A DNA stretch of 64,000 nucleotides. Source: Streptacidiphilus sp. PB12-B1b (lineage in GTDB: Bacteria > Actinomycetota > Actinomycetes > Streptomycetales > Streptomycetaceae). The notes under the pieces were generated by a model, which was not told where the DNA came from, did not search any database, and was given only the letters and a program-made list of their open reading frames with translations. Where the stretch lies: the NCBI RefSeq assembly GCF_014084125.1, contig NZ_CP048405.1:1240001-1304000 (forward strand), in the 5' to 3' direction. This document shows positions 42,981 to 53,822 of the stretch, in pieces (the stretch's first letter is position 1; each line of letters begins with the position of its first letter). Made by a program: the position numbers and the translations under genes.

Positions 42981-43466
42981 TCAGCCCGCCGCCGCAGCCG
43001 ACGCGGCGGCCTCCGCGACCAGCGGCAGCACCCGGTAGGGCACCGGGTTCTCCAGGGCGATGGCGGTGGAGGCGCGGACGATCCCGTCGAAGCCGACCAC
43101 CAGGTCGATCACCCGCTGCAGGTCGGCATTGGAGCGGGCGACGATCCGGCACAGCATGTCGCCCATGCCGGTGATGGTGTGCAGCTCCAGCACCTCCGGC
43201 ACCGACGCCAGGTGCGCCCGGACGTCCGCGCCCTGCCCCTGGGAGATCTCCAGCGTGGCGAAGGCCGTCACCGGGTAGCCCAGCGCGCCCGGGTCCAGCT
43301 CCGGCGCGAAGCCCCGGATCACCCCGCGCGCCCGCAGCCGGTCCAGCCGCGCCTGCACCGTCCCCCGCGCCACCCCCAGCCGCCTGGAGCATTCCAGCAC
43401 GCCGGGGCGCGGATCCTCGGCGAGCATGGCGAGCAGCGCGCCGTCCAGCTGGTCGATTCCGGACAC
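42981..43466 (-). CDS. Lrp/AsnC-family transcriptional regulator
   Basis: Feast/famine regulator, 161 residues: N-terminal HTH (LDGALLAMLAEDPRPGVLECSRRLGVARGTVQARLDRLRARGVI, about 7-52) and C-terminal RAM ligand-binding domain (about 70-145), with an Ala-rich tail. GTG at 43466 follows AGGAGG. It diverges from hppD, with a CCAGTGAT/ATCACTGG dyad in the shared gap, so it is probably the local regulator of tyrosine catabolism and may respond to an aromatic amino acid. Confidence 0.92.
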   Translation of the reverse strand: MSGIDQLDGALLAMLAEDPRPGVLECSRRLGVARGTVQARLDRLRARGVIRGFAPELDPGALGYPVTAFATLEISQGQGADVRAHLASVPEVLELHTITGMGDMLCRIVARSNADLQRVIDLVVGFDGIVRASTAIALENPVPYRVLPLVAEAAASAAAAG

Positions 43467-43491
43467 CGGGCCTCCTGACTGGGCAGTGTGT

Positions 43492-44722
<1,231 letters not shown>

Positions 44723-44854
44723 CCGCCCCCGGTACCGCCCCGGTACCGCGACTCCCGGGGCAGGACTGGACGGGCCCCTCCCGGCGTGGCTGGATGGACC
44801 CGGGCCGTGTCCGCCCGGCCGCCCGGGCCGGAGAGTCGTACGAGGAGCGAGACG

Positions 44855-46246
44855 ATGAGCGAGCGATCTGAGCCGTCGGAGCCGCAGCGCCTGGTGGAGC
44901 TGCTCCGTGCGGGCCTGCCGGAGGGGGCGGTGGTCGTCGACCCGGACGTCACCGACGCCTACCGGCACGACATGGCCGGCTTCTGCGAGGCCGGAGCCCC
45001 GGCGGTGCTGGTCTTCCCGGACACCGTCGAGCAGGTCCAGCACGTGATGCGGACCGCGACCGCGCTGCGGGTGCCGGTCGTCCCGCAGGGCGCGCGCACC
45101 GGGCTGTCCGGCGCGGCCAACGCCGTGGAGGGCTGCATCCTGCTCTCGCTGGTGCGGATGAACCGCATCCTGGAGATCGACCCGGTCAACCGCACCGCGG
45201 TGGTCGAACCGGGCGTGATCAACGCCGAGCTGTCCCGGGCCGCCGCCAAGTACCGGCTCAGCTACCTTCCCGACCCGTCGAGTTGGGAGAGCTGCACCAT
45301 CGGCGGCAACATCGGCACCGGCTCCGGCGGCCTGTGCTGCGTCAAGTACGGCGTCACCGCCGAGTACGTGCTCGGGCTGGACGTCGTCCTCGCCGACGGC
45401 GAACTGCTGCGGACCGGGCGGCGCACCGCCAAGGGCGTCGCCGGGTACGACCTGACCCGGCTGATCGTCGGCTCCGAGGGCAGCCTGGGCGTGGTCGTCC
45501 GGGCCGTGCTGGCGCTGCGGCCCACCCCGCCGCCGCAGTTGGCGCTGGCCGCCGAGTTCCCCAGCACCGACGCCGCCTGCGCCGCCGTCTGCACCATCAT
45601 GGAGTCCGGGCACACGCCCTCGCTGATGGAGCTGATGGACACGGTGACCGTACGGGCCGTCAACTCCCTTGCCAAGATGGGTCTCCCGGACTCCACAGCG
45701 GCGCTGCTGCTGGTCGCCTTCGACACCGTCGACCCGGCCACCGACCTCGCCGCCGTCACCGACCTGTGCCGGGCCGCGGGCGCCACCGAGGTCGTCCCGG
45801 CCGCCGACAGCGCCGAGTCCGACCTGCTGCTGCAGGCCCGCAGGCTGGTGCTGACCGCGATGGACGCGCTCGGCACCACCATGGTCGACGACGTCGCCGT
45901 GCCCCGCAGCGCGCTCGCGCCCATGCTGCGCGGCGTCGCCGAGATCGCCGAGCGCTTCGACCTGACCATCGGCACCTGCTGCCACGCGGGCGACGGCAAC
46001 ACCCACCCGGTGGTGGTCTTCGACGCCGACGACCAGGACGAGGCGGCCCGCGCCCGCGCCTCCTTCGACGAGATCATGGCGCTGGGGCTGGAGCTCGGCG
46101 GCACCATCACCGGCGAACACGGCGTCGGGCTGCTGAAGAAGGACTGGCTGGCCCGCGAACTCGGGCCGCTGGGGCTGGAGTTGCAGCGCCGGGTGAAGGC
46201 CGCGTTCGACCCGCTGGGCCTGCTCAACCCGGGCAAGGTGCTGTAG
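44855..46246 (+). CDS. FAD-binding oxidase, GlcD/D-lactate dehydrogenase type
   Basis: Flavoprotein oxidoreductase of the VAO/PCMH superfamily, 463 residues. FAD_binding_4 domain: VVPQGARTGLSGAANAVEG, DPSSWESCTIGGNIGTGSGGLCCVKYGVT and AKGVAGYDLTRLIVGSEGSLGVV. The C-terminal FAD-oxidase_C domain ends GEHGVGLLKKDWL and DPLGLLNPGKVL. The CHAGDGNTHPVVVFD motif supplies the metal/substrate His residues. D-lactate or glycolate is the likely substrate class. ATG 44855 follows GAGGAGCGAGACG. It is 132 nt after hppD and may be co-transcribed. Confidence 0.93.
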   Translation: MSERSEPSEPQRLVELLRAGLPEGAVVVDPDVTDAYRHDMAGFCEAGAPAVLVFPDTVEQVQHVMRTATALRVPVVPQGARTGLSGAANAVEGCILLSLVRMNRILEIDPVNRTAVVEPGVINAELSRAAAKYRLSYLPDPSSWESCTIGGNIGTGSGGLCCVKYGVTAEYVLGLDVVLADGELLRTGRRTAKGVAGYDLTRLIVGSEGSLGVVVRAVLALRPTPPPQLALAAEFPSTDAACAAVCTIMESGHTPSLMELMDTVTVRAVNSLAKMGLPDSTAALLLVAFDTVDPATDLAAVTDLCRAAGATEVVPAADSAESDLLLQARRLVLTAMDALGTTMVDDVAVPRSALAPMLRGVAEIAERFDLTIGTCCHAGDGNTHPVVVFDADDQDEAARARASFDEIMALGLELGGTITGEHGVGLLKKDWLARELGPLGLELQRRVKAAFDPLGLLNPGKVL

Positions 46247-46264
46247 CCGCCGCGCGGTGCGGGC

Positions 46265-46858
46265 TCACGGACCCCAGGTCTGCACCATGGGGGCGTGGCC
46301 GTTCCAGGTCACGTAGAAGATCGAGTCGGCGGTGCCCTGGTCGAAGTCCACCCGCAGCCAGTCGTCGCCGGTCCAGGTGTGCATGGACCAGCCGGTGTCG
46401 GCGGTGGCCGAGACCAGGCTCGCCGACGACGCCCCCATCGCCACCACGATCCGGCCGCCCGGCCGGGTGTAGCTCTGGATGTCCCCGCTGTCGGAGACCC
46501 CGGCCCCGCCGGTACCGCCCGAACTGCTGTTACTGCCCGAGCTGCTGGTACCGCCGGTACCGCCGGTACCGCCGGTGCTGCCGGTGCCGCCCGCGCCGCC
46601 CGGGCTGTGCCGGGGCGCCGGGCTCCGGGACGCCTGCGCGGTGGCCGAGGCGCCCGGCGTCGGCTGCGCCCGCTCCGAGGCCGAACCGATCGCGGTCGGC
46701 AGCGGCGGCGCCGCCGGCGAGCCCGCGGCCTGCACCGCCACCAGCATCCGCGGCTGCTCGTACGAGGAGTCCCCGAGCACCCGGTGCACCCCGAGCCAGG
46801 CCACGGACACGGCCGCCGCCGTCGCCGCCGCCCACGCTCCCGCCCGGACCGGACCCAT
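46265..46858 (-). CDS. Secreted or membrane-anchored Gly/Ser/Thr-rich protein
   Basis: Unassigned 197-residue protein. The N-terminus MGPVRAGAWAAATAAAVSVAWLGVHRVLG is a signal peptide or anchor. A Pro/Ala/Ser segment leads into a collagen-like GGTG low-complexity run (about 95-125), then a compact C-terminal domain of about 75 residues (SYTRPGGRIVVAMG to APMVQTWGP) with several Trp. The ATG at 46858 is chosen; a GTG two codons upstream is possible. Transcribed away from the two-component system, with only 66 bp between the start of the regulator and this gene. I do not recognise the domain. Confidence 0.7.
   Translation of the reverse strand: MGPVRAGAWAAATAAAVSVAWLGVHRVLGDSSYEQPRMLVAVQAAGSPAAPPLPTAIGSASERAQPTPGASATAQASRSPAPRHSPGGAGGTGSTGGTGGTGGTSSSGSNSSSGGTGGAGVSDSGDIQSYTRPGGRIVVAMGASSASLVSATADTGWSMHTWTGDDWLRVDFDQGTADSIFYVTWNGHAPMVQTWGP
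46547..46600. repeat. Trinucleotide-phased tandem repeat (ACCGCCGGT)
   Basis: Four to five copies of a 9-bp unit, three perfect, encode the GGT/GGTG run of the minus-strand secreted protein. Copy-number changes here would stay in frame. Confidence 0.7.
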
Positions 46859-46926
46859 TCGCACCCGCCCAGTATGGCCTCTCGCGGCTGTCCGCCCGGC
46901 ACCCGAATGGCGTACCGTCACACCCC

Positions 46927-47649
46927 ATGGCAACGGTCCTGGTGGTCGAAGACGACCCCTTTGTGCGATCCGCCCTGATACGTCATCTTTCGGGAGCGGG
47001 ACACGCGGTGCGCAGCGTCGGCACCGCCCTCGAGGCGCTGCGCGAGGTCGCCCAGATCGGCTGCGACGTGGTCATCCTCGACCTCGGCCTGCCCGACCTG
47101 GACGGCAGCGAGGCGCTGAAGATGATCCGGGGCCTGACCGACGTCCCGGTGATCATCTCCACCGCCCGGGACGACGAGGCCGAGATCGTCCGGCTGCTCA
47201 ACGCCGGTGCCGACGACTACCTGGTCAAGCCCTTCTCCGGGGACCACCTCAGCGCCCGGATGGCCGCCGTGCTGCGCCGCGCCGGATCCGCCCCCGGCAG
47301 CGGGCAGCTGCTCCAGGTCGGCGGGCTCTGCATCGACCTGCAGCGCCGCGAGGTCACCCTGGACGGCGCCGACCTCGACCTCACCCGCCGCGAGTTCGAC
47401 CTGCTCTCCTTCCTCGCCGCCCGGCCCGGCGTGGTCGTCCCGCGCCGGGAGCTGCTGGCCGAGGTCTGGCGGCAGCCCTACGGCACCGACCAGACCATCG
47501 ACGTGCACCTCTCCTGGCTGCGCCGCAAGCTCGGCGAGACCGCCTCCCAGCCGCGCTACCTGCACACCGTGCGCGGCGTCGGCGTCCGGCTGGACGTGCC
47601 GCACAACAGCGCCGAGCCCGCAGCCGCCGACGGGCAGCCCACGCCGTGA
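46927..47649 (+). CDS. OmpR-family response regulator
   Basis: DNA-binding response regulator, 240 residues. The receiver domain (about 1-115) has the acidic pair VVEDD, phospho-acceptor Asp in VILDLGLPDLDG (about 55), the Thr/Ser switch IISTARDD and Lys in LVKPFSG (about 102). A winged-helix effector domain (about 130-225) ends LSWLRRKLGETASQPRYLHTVRGVGVRL. ATG at 46927 directly follows ACCCC. The stop overlaps the histidine kinase start (GTGA), so the two proteins form a coupled two-component system. Confidence 0.96.
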   Translation: MATVLVVEDDPFVRSALIRHLSGAGHAVRSVGTALEALREVAQIGCDVVILDLGLPDLDGSEALKMIRGLTDVPVIISTARDDEAEIVRLLNAGADDYLVKPFSGDHLSARMAAVLRRAGSAPGSGQLLQVGGLCIDLQRREVTLDGADLDLTRREFDLLSFLAARPGVVVPRRELLAEVWRQPYGTDQTIDVHLSWLRRKLGETASQPRYLHTVRGVGVRLDVPHNSAEPAAADGQPTP

Positions 47650-49058
47650 GATGGGCCCTGGTCAAGGTCTGCATCGCGGTGACCACCATGGTCGCGCTGG
47701 CCTTCCTCATCCCGCTCGGGCTGATGGTCCGCGAGACCGCCCGCGACCGGGCCTTCAGCGGAGCCGAACGCCAGGCCGCCGCCCTCGGCCCGGCGCTGGC
47801 CATCACCACCGACCAGAACGCCCTGCAACGCGCCGTCGCCACCCTCCAGGGCAGCGGCCCGCAGGCCCAGGGCGGCGGCGCCGGCTGGGAGACCGCCGTC
47901 CACGTGCCCACCCGCACCGGCCTGGTGACCATCGGCGACACCCGCAGCACCGCCGCCGAGATCAGCAGCGCCGCCGCCGACGGCCGCAGCGGCACCGTCA
48001 CCGTCCCCGGCGGCTACGCCTACCTGCAACCGGTCGCGGTGGCCAGCGGGGGAGTGGCGGTGGTGGAGGTGTTCATCCCCGACGCCCAGCTGGACCAGGG
48101 CGTGGCCGCCGCCTGGCTGGTGCTCAGCGGGGTGGCCGTGGTGCTGGTGCTGATCTCGGTCCTGGTCGCCGACCGGCTGGGCACCCGCATCGTCGGCTCC
48201 GCCCGCCGCCTCGCCGGCGCCGCCCGGGCACTGGGCGCGGGCGACCTGGCGGTGCGCGTCCCGCAGGCCGACGACTCCCCGCCGGAACTGCGCGACGCCG
48301 CCGCCGCGTTCAACGCCATGGCCGACCGGGTGGTGCAACTGGTCGTCGCCGAACGCGAGCTGGCCGCGGACCTCTCGCACCGGCTGCGCACCCCGCTGAC
48401 CGTGCTCCGGCTCAACGCCGCCTCGCTGGGCACCGGCGACGCCGCCGAGCAGACCCGGCACGCCGTCGCCCAGCTGGAACGCGAGGTCGACCAGATCATC
48501 CGCACCGCACGCGGCCGGGACGACCGCTTCGCCACCGCCCCCGCCCCGCTGAGCTGCGACGCCGCCGAGGTCATCCGGGACCGGGTCGGCTTCTGGTCCG
48601 CCCTGGCCGAGGACGAGGCCCGGCACTGGCAGCTGGTCGGGGACGCCGGTCCGGCCGTCGTCCCGGTCGGCGCGGCCGATTTGGGCGCGGCCCTGGACGC
48701 GCTGCTCGGCAACATCTTCCGGCACACCCCCGAGGGCACCGGCTTCACCGTGGACGTCCACGCCCGGCCGGAGGCGGTCACCATCCTGGTCAGCGACGCC
48801 GGACCGGGCATCGACGACGCCGACTCCGCGCTGCTGCGCGGCCACGGCCACGGCGGCGAGGGCTCCACCGGCCTCGGCCTGGACATCGTCCGGCGGGTGG
48901 CGCAGTCCACCGGTGGCGGGGTCGCGGTCGGCCGCTCGGTGCTGGGCGGCACCGAGATCCAGCTGGTGCTGCACACCGCCGCGGCCGAGCCCGGCCCCCG
49001 CGCCCCGCGCGAGCGCGGCCGGCGCCGCGCCACCCCCCGGGTGCGGCTGGTCCGCTGA
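47646..49058 (+). CDS. Sensor histidine kinase
   Basis: Membrane sensor kinase paired with the upstream regulator, 470 residues. Helix 1 (about 8-28), a short external sensor of about 125 residues without a recognised domain, helix 2 (about 155-180), a HAMP linker (GTRIVGSARRLAGAARALGAGDLAVRVP), then the HisKA dimer with phospho-His in LAADLSHRLRTPL (about 243) and the ATPase with N-box LDALLGNIFRHTPEG (about 350) and G-boxes DAGPGIDD and GLGLDIVRRVA. GTG at 47646 overlaps the regulator stop. The external stimulus is unknown. Confidence 0.95.
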   Translation: MRWALVKVCIAVTTMVALAFLIPLGLMVRETARDRAFSGAERQAAALGPALAITTDQNALQRAVATLQGSGPQAQGGGAGWETAVHVPTRTGLVTIGDTRSTAAEISSAAADGRSGTVTVPGGYAYLQPVAVASGGVAVVEVFIPDAQLDQGVAAAWLVLSGVAVVLVLISVLVADRLGTRIVGSARRLAGAARALGAGDLAVRVPQADDSPPELRDAAAAFNAMADRVVQLVVAERELAADLSHRLRTPLTVLRLNAASLGTGDAAEQTRHAVAQLEREVDQIIRTARGRDDRFATAPAPLSCDAAEVIRDRVGFWSALAEDEARHWQLVGDAGPAVVPVGAADLGAALDALLGNIFRHTPEGTGFTVDVHARPEAVTILVSDAGPGIDDADSALLRGHGHGGEGSTGLGLDIVRRVAQSTGGGVAVGRSVLGGTEIQLVLHTAAAEPGPRAPRERGRRRATPRVRLVR

Positions 49059-49269
49059 CGGCCTGTTGCGGCGTCGGTTGCGGACCTGTTGCGGGGCCTG
49101 ATCCTTAAGGGCGCCGTAAGGGAGCCACACCCCTGTCTGAGCGGCCGCTTTCCGCCCCGGGGCGGCCGGTAGCGTCGGCGGCGGCCGGAGCGGGCGCGTC
49201 CCACGGACGCCCAGCCCCCTGCGCGGCTCCCGCGGTCCGGCCCCCGACCTGCTCCATGGAGGTACCTGA

Positions 49270-50799
49270 ATGACGCCGTCAGAACACAGCCGCAGCACCC
49301 GGGGCTCACGCCGCCGCCGCTCCCGCCGGGCCACCCTCGTCGGCGCCTCCGCCGTCGCGGCCGCCCTGGTCGGCGGCACGGTGGTGGCCCTCGCGGCCTC
49401 CGCCGGAGCAGCCACCGTCGGCGCCGTCTACTCCACCACCAGCGACTGGGGCAGCGGCTACAGCGGCCAGTACGACGTCAGCAACGCCACCAGCTCCACC
49501 GTGAACGGCTGGTCGCTGACGTTCGACCTGCCCTCCGGAGCGAAGATCAGCTCGCTGTGGAACGCCTCCTACACCGCCAGCGGACAGAAGATCACGGTCA
49601 CCCCGGCCGCCTGGGACAGCACCTTGACGACCGACCAGCACGCCGTCGTGGGCTTCGTCGTCCAGGGCACCGGCGCGCCCACCGGCTGCACCATCAACGG
49701 CGCGGACTGCTCCACCGGCACCGCGCCCACCCCCAGCGGCCAGCCCTCCACCCCGCCGCCCACCAGCCCCACACCCACCGCCCGGCCCACGCCGACCAGC
49801 ACCCCCACCCCCACCGGCGCGCCCACCAGCCCGACCCCCACCGCCGCGCCGACCACCGGCACCGGCTCGGGCACCAGCGCCGACGCGGCCTTCTCGCCCT
49901 ACGTCGACACCTCCCTGTGGCCGCCCTACGACACGGCCGCCGCCGCCAAGGCCGGAGCCGCCAAGGACGACAACCTCGCCTTCATCACCGCCGGCAGCGG
50001 CTGCACCCCCGAGTGGGGCGGCGTCTCCACCCTCGCCGACACCCCCGACCCCGGCCAGATGAACGAGCTGCGGGCGGCCGGAGGCGACGTCCGGGTCTCC
50101 TTCGGCGGGGCCAACGGCACCGAGCTGGCCGAGTCCTGCACCTCCGTCAGCTCGCTGGCCGCCGCCTACCAGCAGGTCATCACCGCCTATCGACTGACGA
50201 AGATCGACTTCGACGTCGAGGGCGCCGCCGCGAGCGACACCGCCGGCATCACCCGCCGCGATCAGGCCATCGCCCAGCTCCAGGCCGCCGCCAAGACCCA
50301 GGGCAGGACCCTGGACGTCTCCTTCACCCTGCCGGTGCTGCCCTCCGGCCTGGTCCAGTCCGGCACCGACCTGCTCCAGGACGCCAAAGCCAACGGGGTG
50401 GACATCTCCGCCGTCAACATCATGGCCATGGACTACGGCGACTCCGCCGCACCCGACCCCAGCGGCCAGATGGGCACCTACGCCATCGACGCCGCCACCG
50501 CCACCGAGGCCCAGATCAAGAGCATCTTCGGCTGGACCGACGCGCAGGCGTGGGCCCACGTCGCCGTCACCCCCATGATCGGCGTCAACGACACCAGCGA
50601 CGAGGTCTTCACCGTCGCCGACGCCACCCAGCTGGCGGCCTTCGCCACCGGCAAGCACCTGGCCTGGCTGTCCATGTGGTCCGCCGCCCGCGACCAGGAG
50701 TGCTCCGGCGGGGCCCAGAGCTACGCCTCGCCGAGCTGCAGCAGCATCGTCCAGACGCAGTACGCCTTCGCCAAGGCCCTGGGCGCCTACACCGGCTGA
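49270..50799 (+). CDS. Secreted chitinase-like protein with CBM2 and GH18 domains
   Basis: A 509-residue exported protein. Arg-rich twin-Arg-containing N-terminus and hydrophobic signal (about 15-46) are followed by a CBM2-like carbohydrate-binding domain (about 48-140, with conserved Trp in SDWGSGY, NGWSLTF and SSLWNAS), a Thr/Pro linker (about 155-200) and a GH18-type barrel. KIDFDVEG (about 311-318) matches the DxDxE catalytic motif, so hydrolysis of chitin or a related polymer is likely. GGVSTL, VRVSFGGANGTE and INIMAMDYGD-like strands support the fold. ATG 49270 follows GGAGGTACCTG. A two-component system lies upstream and may regulate it. Confidence 0.92.
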   Translation: MTPSEHSRSTRGSRRRRSRRATLVGASAVAAALVGGTVVALAASAGAATVGAVYSTTSDWGSGYSGQYDVSNATSSTVNGWSLTFDLPSGAKISSLWNASYTASGQKITVTPAAWDSTLTTDQHAVVGFVVQGTGAPTGCTINGADCSTGTAPTPSGQPSTPPPTSPTPTARPTPTSTPTPTGAPTSPTPTAAPTTGTGSGTSADAAFSPYVDTSLWPPYDTAAAAKAGAAKDDNLAFITAGSGCTPEWGGVSTLADTPDPGQMNELRAAGGDVRVSFGGANGTELAESCTSVSSLAAAYQQVITAYRLTKIDFDVEGAAASDTAGITRRDQAIAQLQAAAKTQGRTLDVSFTLPVLPSGLVQSGTDLLQDAKANGVDISAVNIMAMDYGDSAAPDPSGQMGTYAIDAATATEAQIKSIFGWTDAQAWAHVAVTPMIGVNDTSDEVFTVADATQLAAFATGKHLAWLSMWSAARDQECSGGAQSYASPSCSSIVQTQYAFAKALGAYTG

Positions 50800-50836
50800 C
50801 CGGCCGCAGGCCGACCGCCACCACCCCCATGGTCCG

Positions 50837-50870
50837 CGGGCCCTCCGATCCCAGGAGATCGGAGGGCCCG
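50837..50870 (+). terminator. Terminator after the GH18 gene
   Basis: Perfect 14-bp stem (50837-50850 with 50857-50870) with a CCAGGA loop. Confidence 0.85.
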
Positions 50871-50974
50871 CTGTCCGTTGTCACACCGGCATGGTTGGCT
50901 GGACTCGCCCCACCCACCGGAGGAGCACAGAGATCCGCTAGGGTCACCCACGGTATGCACACAGGGAGGGTCGC

Positions 50975-52399
50975 GTGACGAGTCTCGGCCAGAGCGCCGG
51001 CCCGGACACCGAGGACGGCGCCACCGCCGCACCCCCGGCGCTCCTGCGCATGCCCGCGCCCCTGCGCAGCGCCGTCACCGCCGTCCGCGACGCCCCCCGG
51101 CGGCCGACGCTGGCCGCCCTCTGGGCCGCGCTCGGCTCACTGCTGCTCTACGCCGTGGTCCGCCACCTGGCCCACGTCTCCATGATCGACATGGTGGTCT
51201 ACCGGGCCGAGGGCGGCGCCGTCGCCCACGGCCACGACCTGTACGACCTGCGGGTCACCCAGTACGCCCTGCCGGCGACCTACCCGCCCTTCGCCGCCAT
51301 GCTGTTCACCCCCACCACCTGGATCCCGGTCGACCTGCTGCGCCCCCTGGTCACCTGCGCCAACCTGGTCCTGCTCGGAGCCTTCGGCTACCTCTCCGCA
51401 CTGCTCGCCGACTGGCCCAGACGCGCCATGCGCCCCGCGCTGGTACTGCTCACCGTCGGCCTCGGCGTCTGGCTGGAGCCCGTCTTCACCACCCTGCGCT
51501 ACGGGCAGATCAACCTGCTCATCGGCGTCCTGGTGCTCTACGACCTCACCCGCCCGGACAGCAGCCGCAGCAAGGGCATCGCCCTCGGCCTCGCCGCCGC
51601 CATCAAGATCACCCCGGGCCTGTTCGCCGTCTACCTGCTGATCAGCGGCCGGACCAGGGCCGCCGTCACGGCCGGGCTCAGCTGCCTGGGGACGATGGTG
51701 ATCGGCGCCCTCGTCCTGCCGCACGCCTCCGTCGAGTTCTGGACCGGCGACCTCTACGACACCACCCGGGTCGGCAAGGAGTACATCGTCGACAACCAGT
51801 CCCTGCGCGGCGTCCTGGACCGGGTCCTGCACACCACCCACAGCGGCACCAGCACCCTGCTGCTCAGCGCCGCCGTCGCGGTCCTCGGCCTCACCGTCGC
51901 CGTCGGCATCCACCGCAGCGCCGGGGACCTCCCGCGCGCCCGCGCCTGGTCGGTGCTCTGCTGCGCCGTCACCGCCCTGCTGATCTCCCCGATCAGCTGG
52001 ACCCACCACTGGGTCTGGTGCGTCCCGCTGATCGTGCTGCTCTGCGCCGAGGCCGCCCACGAGCGCGCCCGCCACCGTGCGGGCGGCCCGCGCCGGCTCA
52101 GGTGGCGCGCCACCGCCGCCGCCACCGGCCTCGCCTTCTGCTCCTTCGCCATGTGGACCGTCCCGCACAAGGGCCTCAGCAACCTGCGCATCCCCTACGC
52201 CCTGCAGCCCATAGCCGCCCTCTACCCGATCCTCGGCCTCGCCTTCCTGCTCCTCGCCGGAGAACGCCTGCGCCGCTGCCGGCGCCGACGACGGCGGCGC
52301 CCGACCGCGCACGCCGCGTCAGTGCCCGGCCAGGAGGGCGGCCAGCGCCCCGTCCAGGTCCAGGGCGTCCTCCTCCCGGCCGGCCGGGACCAGCCGTAG
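50975..52399 (+). CDS. GT87-family polyprenol-dependent mannosyltransferase-like membrane protein
   Basis: Multi-spanning GT-C glycosyltransferase (GT87/DUF2029), 474 residues, about ten helices. First loop carries SMIDMVVYRAEGGAVAHGHDLYD with the acidic residues expected at the active site; ATYPPFAAMLFTP and GQINLLIGVLVLYDLTR are family signatures. Relatives such as mycobacterial PimE use polyprenyl-phosphate mannose outside the membrane. The C-terminal 70 residues are Arg-rich and probably cytosolic. GTG at 50975 follows GGAGGGTCGC. The 3' end overlaps the convergent ssgG by 81 bp, so the last 27 residues are encoded antisense to it. Confidence 0.9.
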   Translation: MTSLGQSAGPDTEDGATAAPPALLRMPAPLRSAVTAVRDAPRRPTLAALWAALGSLLLYAVVRHLAHVSMIDMVVYRAEGGAVAHGHDLYDLRVTQYALPATYPPFAAMLFTPTTWIPVDLLRPLVTCANLVLLGAFGYLSALLADWPRRAMRPALVLLTVGLGVWLEPVFTTLRYGQINLLIGVLVLYDLTRPDSSRSKGIALGLAAAIKITPGLFAVYLLISGRTRAAVTAGLSCLGTMVIGALVLPHASVEFWTGDLYDTTRVGKEYIVDNQSLRGVLDRVLHTTHSGTSTLLLSAAVAVLGLTVAVGIHRSAGDLPRARAWSVLCCAVTALLISPISWTHHWVWCVPLIVLLCAEAAHERARHRAGGPRRLRWRATAAATGLAFCSFAMWTVPHKGLSNLRIPYALQPIAALYPILGLAFLLLAGERLRRCRRRRRRRPTAHAASVPGQEGGQRPVQVQGVLLPAGRDQP

Positions 52400-52765
52400 C
52401 GAGCGCTCCAGCCAGGACGCCAGCACCCCCGACGGAGCCTCGATCAACGCGTCCCCGGCGGGGGAGCTGAGCGCCAGGCACATCACACTGCGCCCGCCCA
52501 ACCGCGTCGGCCAGACCCGCACGTCCCCGTGCCCGCACGCCCGGAACACCCCCTCGATCAGCAGATCCCGGGCGAACACCCAGCTCACCGGGGAGTCCTG
52601 GCCCAGGTGGAAGGTGATGTGCACCGCGTACGGGTCCGCCGCCCGGTAGACCAGCAGCGCGGGCACGGGCACGCTCCGGTCCGGTGCGAGCACCAGGCTC
52701 ACCGTCAGCTCCTGGCGCACCTCGCGCTCGACGCCGCCCCGCACACCCTCGTCGCCGTCCGTCAT
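52319..52765 (-). CDS. ssgG: SsgA-like sporulation/cell-division protein, SsgG-like
   Basis: SsgA-like proteins are confined to morphologically complex actinobacteria and steer septum placement and wall remodelling in sporulation. 148 residues: VREVRQELTVSLVL begins the conserved core and VPVPALLVYRAADPYAVHITFHLGQDSPVSWVFARDLLIEGV is the family hallmark; DVRVWP and SSPAGDALIEAP follow. The gene's neighbourhood (downstream of hppD, before the RDD genes) resembles S. coelicolor ssgG (SCO2924, from memory), hence the symbol; the exact paralogue is less certain than the family. ATG at 52765 follows GAGAGGGGCAGGGCG. Confidence 0.9.
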   Translation of the reverse strand: MTDGDEGVRGGVEREVRQELTVSLVLAPDRSVPVPALLVYRAADPYAVHITFHLGQDSPVSWVFARDLLIEGVFRACGHGDVRVWPTRLGGRSVMCLALSSPAGDALIEAPSGVLASWLERSLRLVPAGREEDALDLDGALAALLAGH

Positions 52766-53822
52766 CGCCCTGCCCCTCTCCGTCACGCGCCGGAGCCGCA
52801 ACCGGACCCCGTACCGGTGGAGAGTGCGCGGGACGCCGACTCTTACAGCAGTTCGCCGCATGTTCGCCGGAGTTCGCGGCAGCGGTCCCGGAAAGGGCCT
52901 TCTCCGGGCGCGTTGTCCGACAAAAGGCCCGTGCTGCGCCGCCCGGGTACTACGCTTTGTCACGGCTCGATGACTGGGCGCATTCCGATCCCCACCAGTG
53001 CGCCGTCCGGCAACGCAGACGAAGCAGGTCCATCTCCATGTCGGTTCCATCCTCCGCAGGGTCCGAGGCCTACGGCCGCCCTTCGGCCGGCTACTACCCC
53101 GACCCCTCGATCCCCGGCTACGTCCGCTACTGGGACGGGGATCGCTGGCTGCCCGGGACGAGCCGCCCCGCGCCGCCGGACGGCGAGGAGCTCCCGCCGC
53201 CGCGCGCGACGGCACGCCCGATCACGCCCTCGATGAGCGTCCCGCCGCCGTCGCCGCAGCTGCCCCCGGACCGGCCCGCCCGGCCGGAGCAGACCGCCGG
53301 GCCGGACGAGTCCGGGCCGATCTACCTGGACGGGACCGGCGGTCTGCCCACCACCCTGCCCGGCCCGGAGGAGCAGCCGGACGACGACGGCGCCGCCGGG
53401 AGCCGCTGGCACGCCGACGCGCAGCAGCAGCGGGGCCTGATGGAGACCGGCCGCGTGCCGCGCTGGGTCTCCTGGGGAGCCCCCGAGCACGCCCCGCCGG
53501 GCGCAGGCCCGCAGGGGCCGGTGGCCGCCGCAGGCCCGGAGCCGCTCCCGGGCGGGCGCGGCGGGTACGCGACGCCCTGGCCGGAGGCGTCCGCCGACGG
53601 CATGGCCCCGGCGGCGTCCGGCCCCGGCCCGGAGGCCGCCCCGGCGTACGGCGGCAGCCCGCTGCGGCTGGAGCCCGCCCCCGATCCCGTGCCGCCCGCC
53701 GCCCGGATCGCCGCCCAGCCGCCCGCGCCCCGCCCGGCCCCGGTCGCGCTGTCCGTGGTCCCCGACGAGCCCGACCCCCGGCCGTCCGGCGGCGAGCGCC
53801 GCCCCCGGGCTGCCTATCCGCC

